Position numbers and translations under genes: made by a program. A stretch of DNA of 14,778 bases, from positions 1-14,778 of the forward strand of contig JAHHTO010000048.1 of the NCBI GenBank assembly GCA_020024595.1, written 5' to 3'. The notes under the pieces were generated by a model, which was not told the origin of the DNA, ran no database searches, and saw only the letters and a list, made by a program, of their open reading frames with translations. This document shows, piece after piece, positions 14,724 through 14,778 of the stretch. The DNA is from Schaedlerella sp. Its GTDB lineage: Bacteria > Bacillota > Clostridia > Lachnospirales > Lachnospiraceae. Within the stretch, counting starts at the first letter, position 1. Every line of letters begins with the position of its first letter.

Positions 14724-14778
14724 TGGGGCCTACAGGGCTCGAACCTGTGACCCTCTGCTTGTAAGGCAGATGCTCTCC
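14724..14778 (-). tRNA. tRNA-Val (anticodon UAC), 5' part beyond the window
   Basis: The 3' 55 nt are present: the end of the D-arm, anticodon loop CTTACAA giving UAC, T-arm GGTTCGAGCC, acceptor 3' strand AGGCCCC and discriminator A. The acceptor 5' strand and most of the D-arm lie outside the window. CCA is not encoded. Confidence 0.93.

Overview
The window looks like chromosomal DNA of a spore-forming Firmicute of the class Clostridia, most likely a Lachnospiraceae-type gut anaerobe. The reasons are moderate GC, strong GGAGG-type ribosome binding sites, the sporulation genes spmA and spmB, a holB-ricT-yabB-rsmI cluster ordered as in Bacillus and Clostridia, and a TPP-riboswitch-controlled ECF thiamine transporter gene. 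The family assignment is inference. I see no mobile element, CRISPR array or phage gene.

Layout, left to right. (1) 2-727 (+): 3' part of an HD-domain phosphohydrolase gene cut by the window edge, converging on and overlapping by 23 bp a large P-type Ca2+-ATPase gene (705-3431, -). (2) 3430-3495: a long hairpin plus T-run in front of the ATPase that reads as an intrinsic terminator and also contains the ATPase ribosome binding site. (3) 3511-5896 (-): a probable two-gene operon, DUF885 lipoprotein metallopeptidase then spmA, with stop and start codons one base apart. (4) 6087-6611 (+): spmB, divergent from that operon, so the usual spmAB pair is split. (5) 13116 down to 6625 (-): Orn/Lys/Arg decarboxylase, guanylate-kinase-like protein, holB, ricT, yabB, rsmI, and a short orphan ABC ATPase with a degenerate signature motif. 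(6) 13272-13937 (-): thiT, with a complete regulatory leader (promoter, TPP aptamer, terminator) at 14012-14200. (7) 14243-14778 (-): six tRNA genes, in transcription order Val(UAC, cut by the edge), Tyr(GUA), Thr(UGU), fMet(CAU), Phe(GAA), Lys(UUU), none encoding the 3' CCA.

How the genes fit together: region 5 matches the B. subtilis yaaO-tmk-yaaQ-yaaR-holB-yaaT-yabA-yabB-yazA-rsmI neighbourhood. Here a guanylate-kinase fold sits in the tmk slot and yaaQ, yaaR, yabA and yazA are absent. SpmA and SpmB act together in spore-core dehydration, and the DUF885 peptidase coupled to spmA may belong to the same sporulation programme. thiT is an independent thiamine-salvage unit switched off by TPP.

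The window is mainly housekeeping and sporulation DNA. The points most worth a second look are the terminator/ribosome-binding-site hairpin before the Ca2+-ATPase, the split spmA/spmB pair with its coupled peptidase, the degenerate stand-alone ABC ATPase, and the guanylate-kinase-like gene in the tmk position. I do not see a clear multi-gene system that is wholly new.
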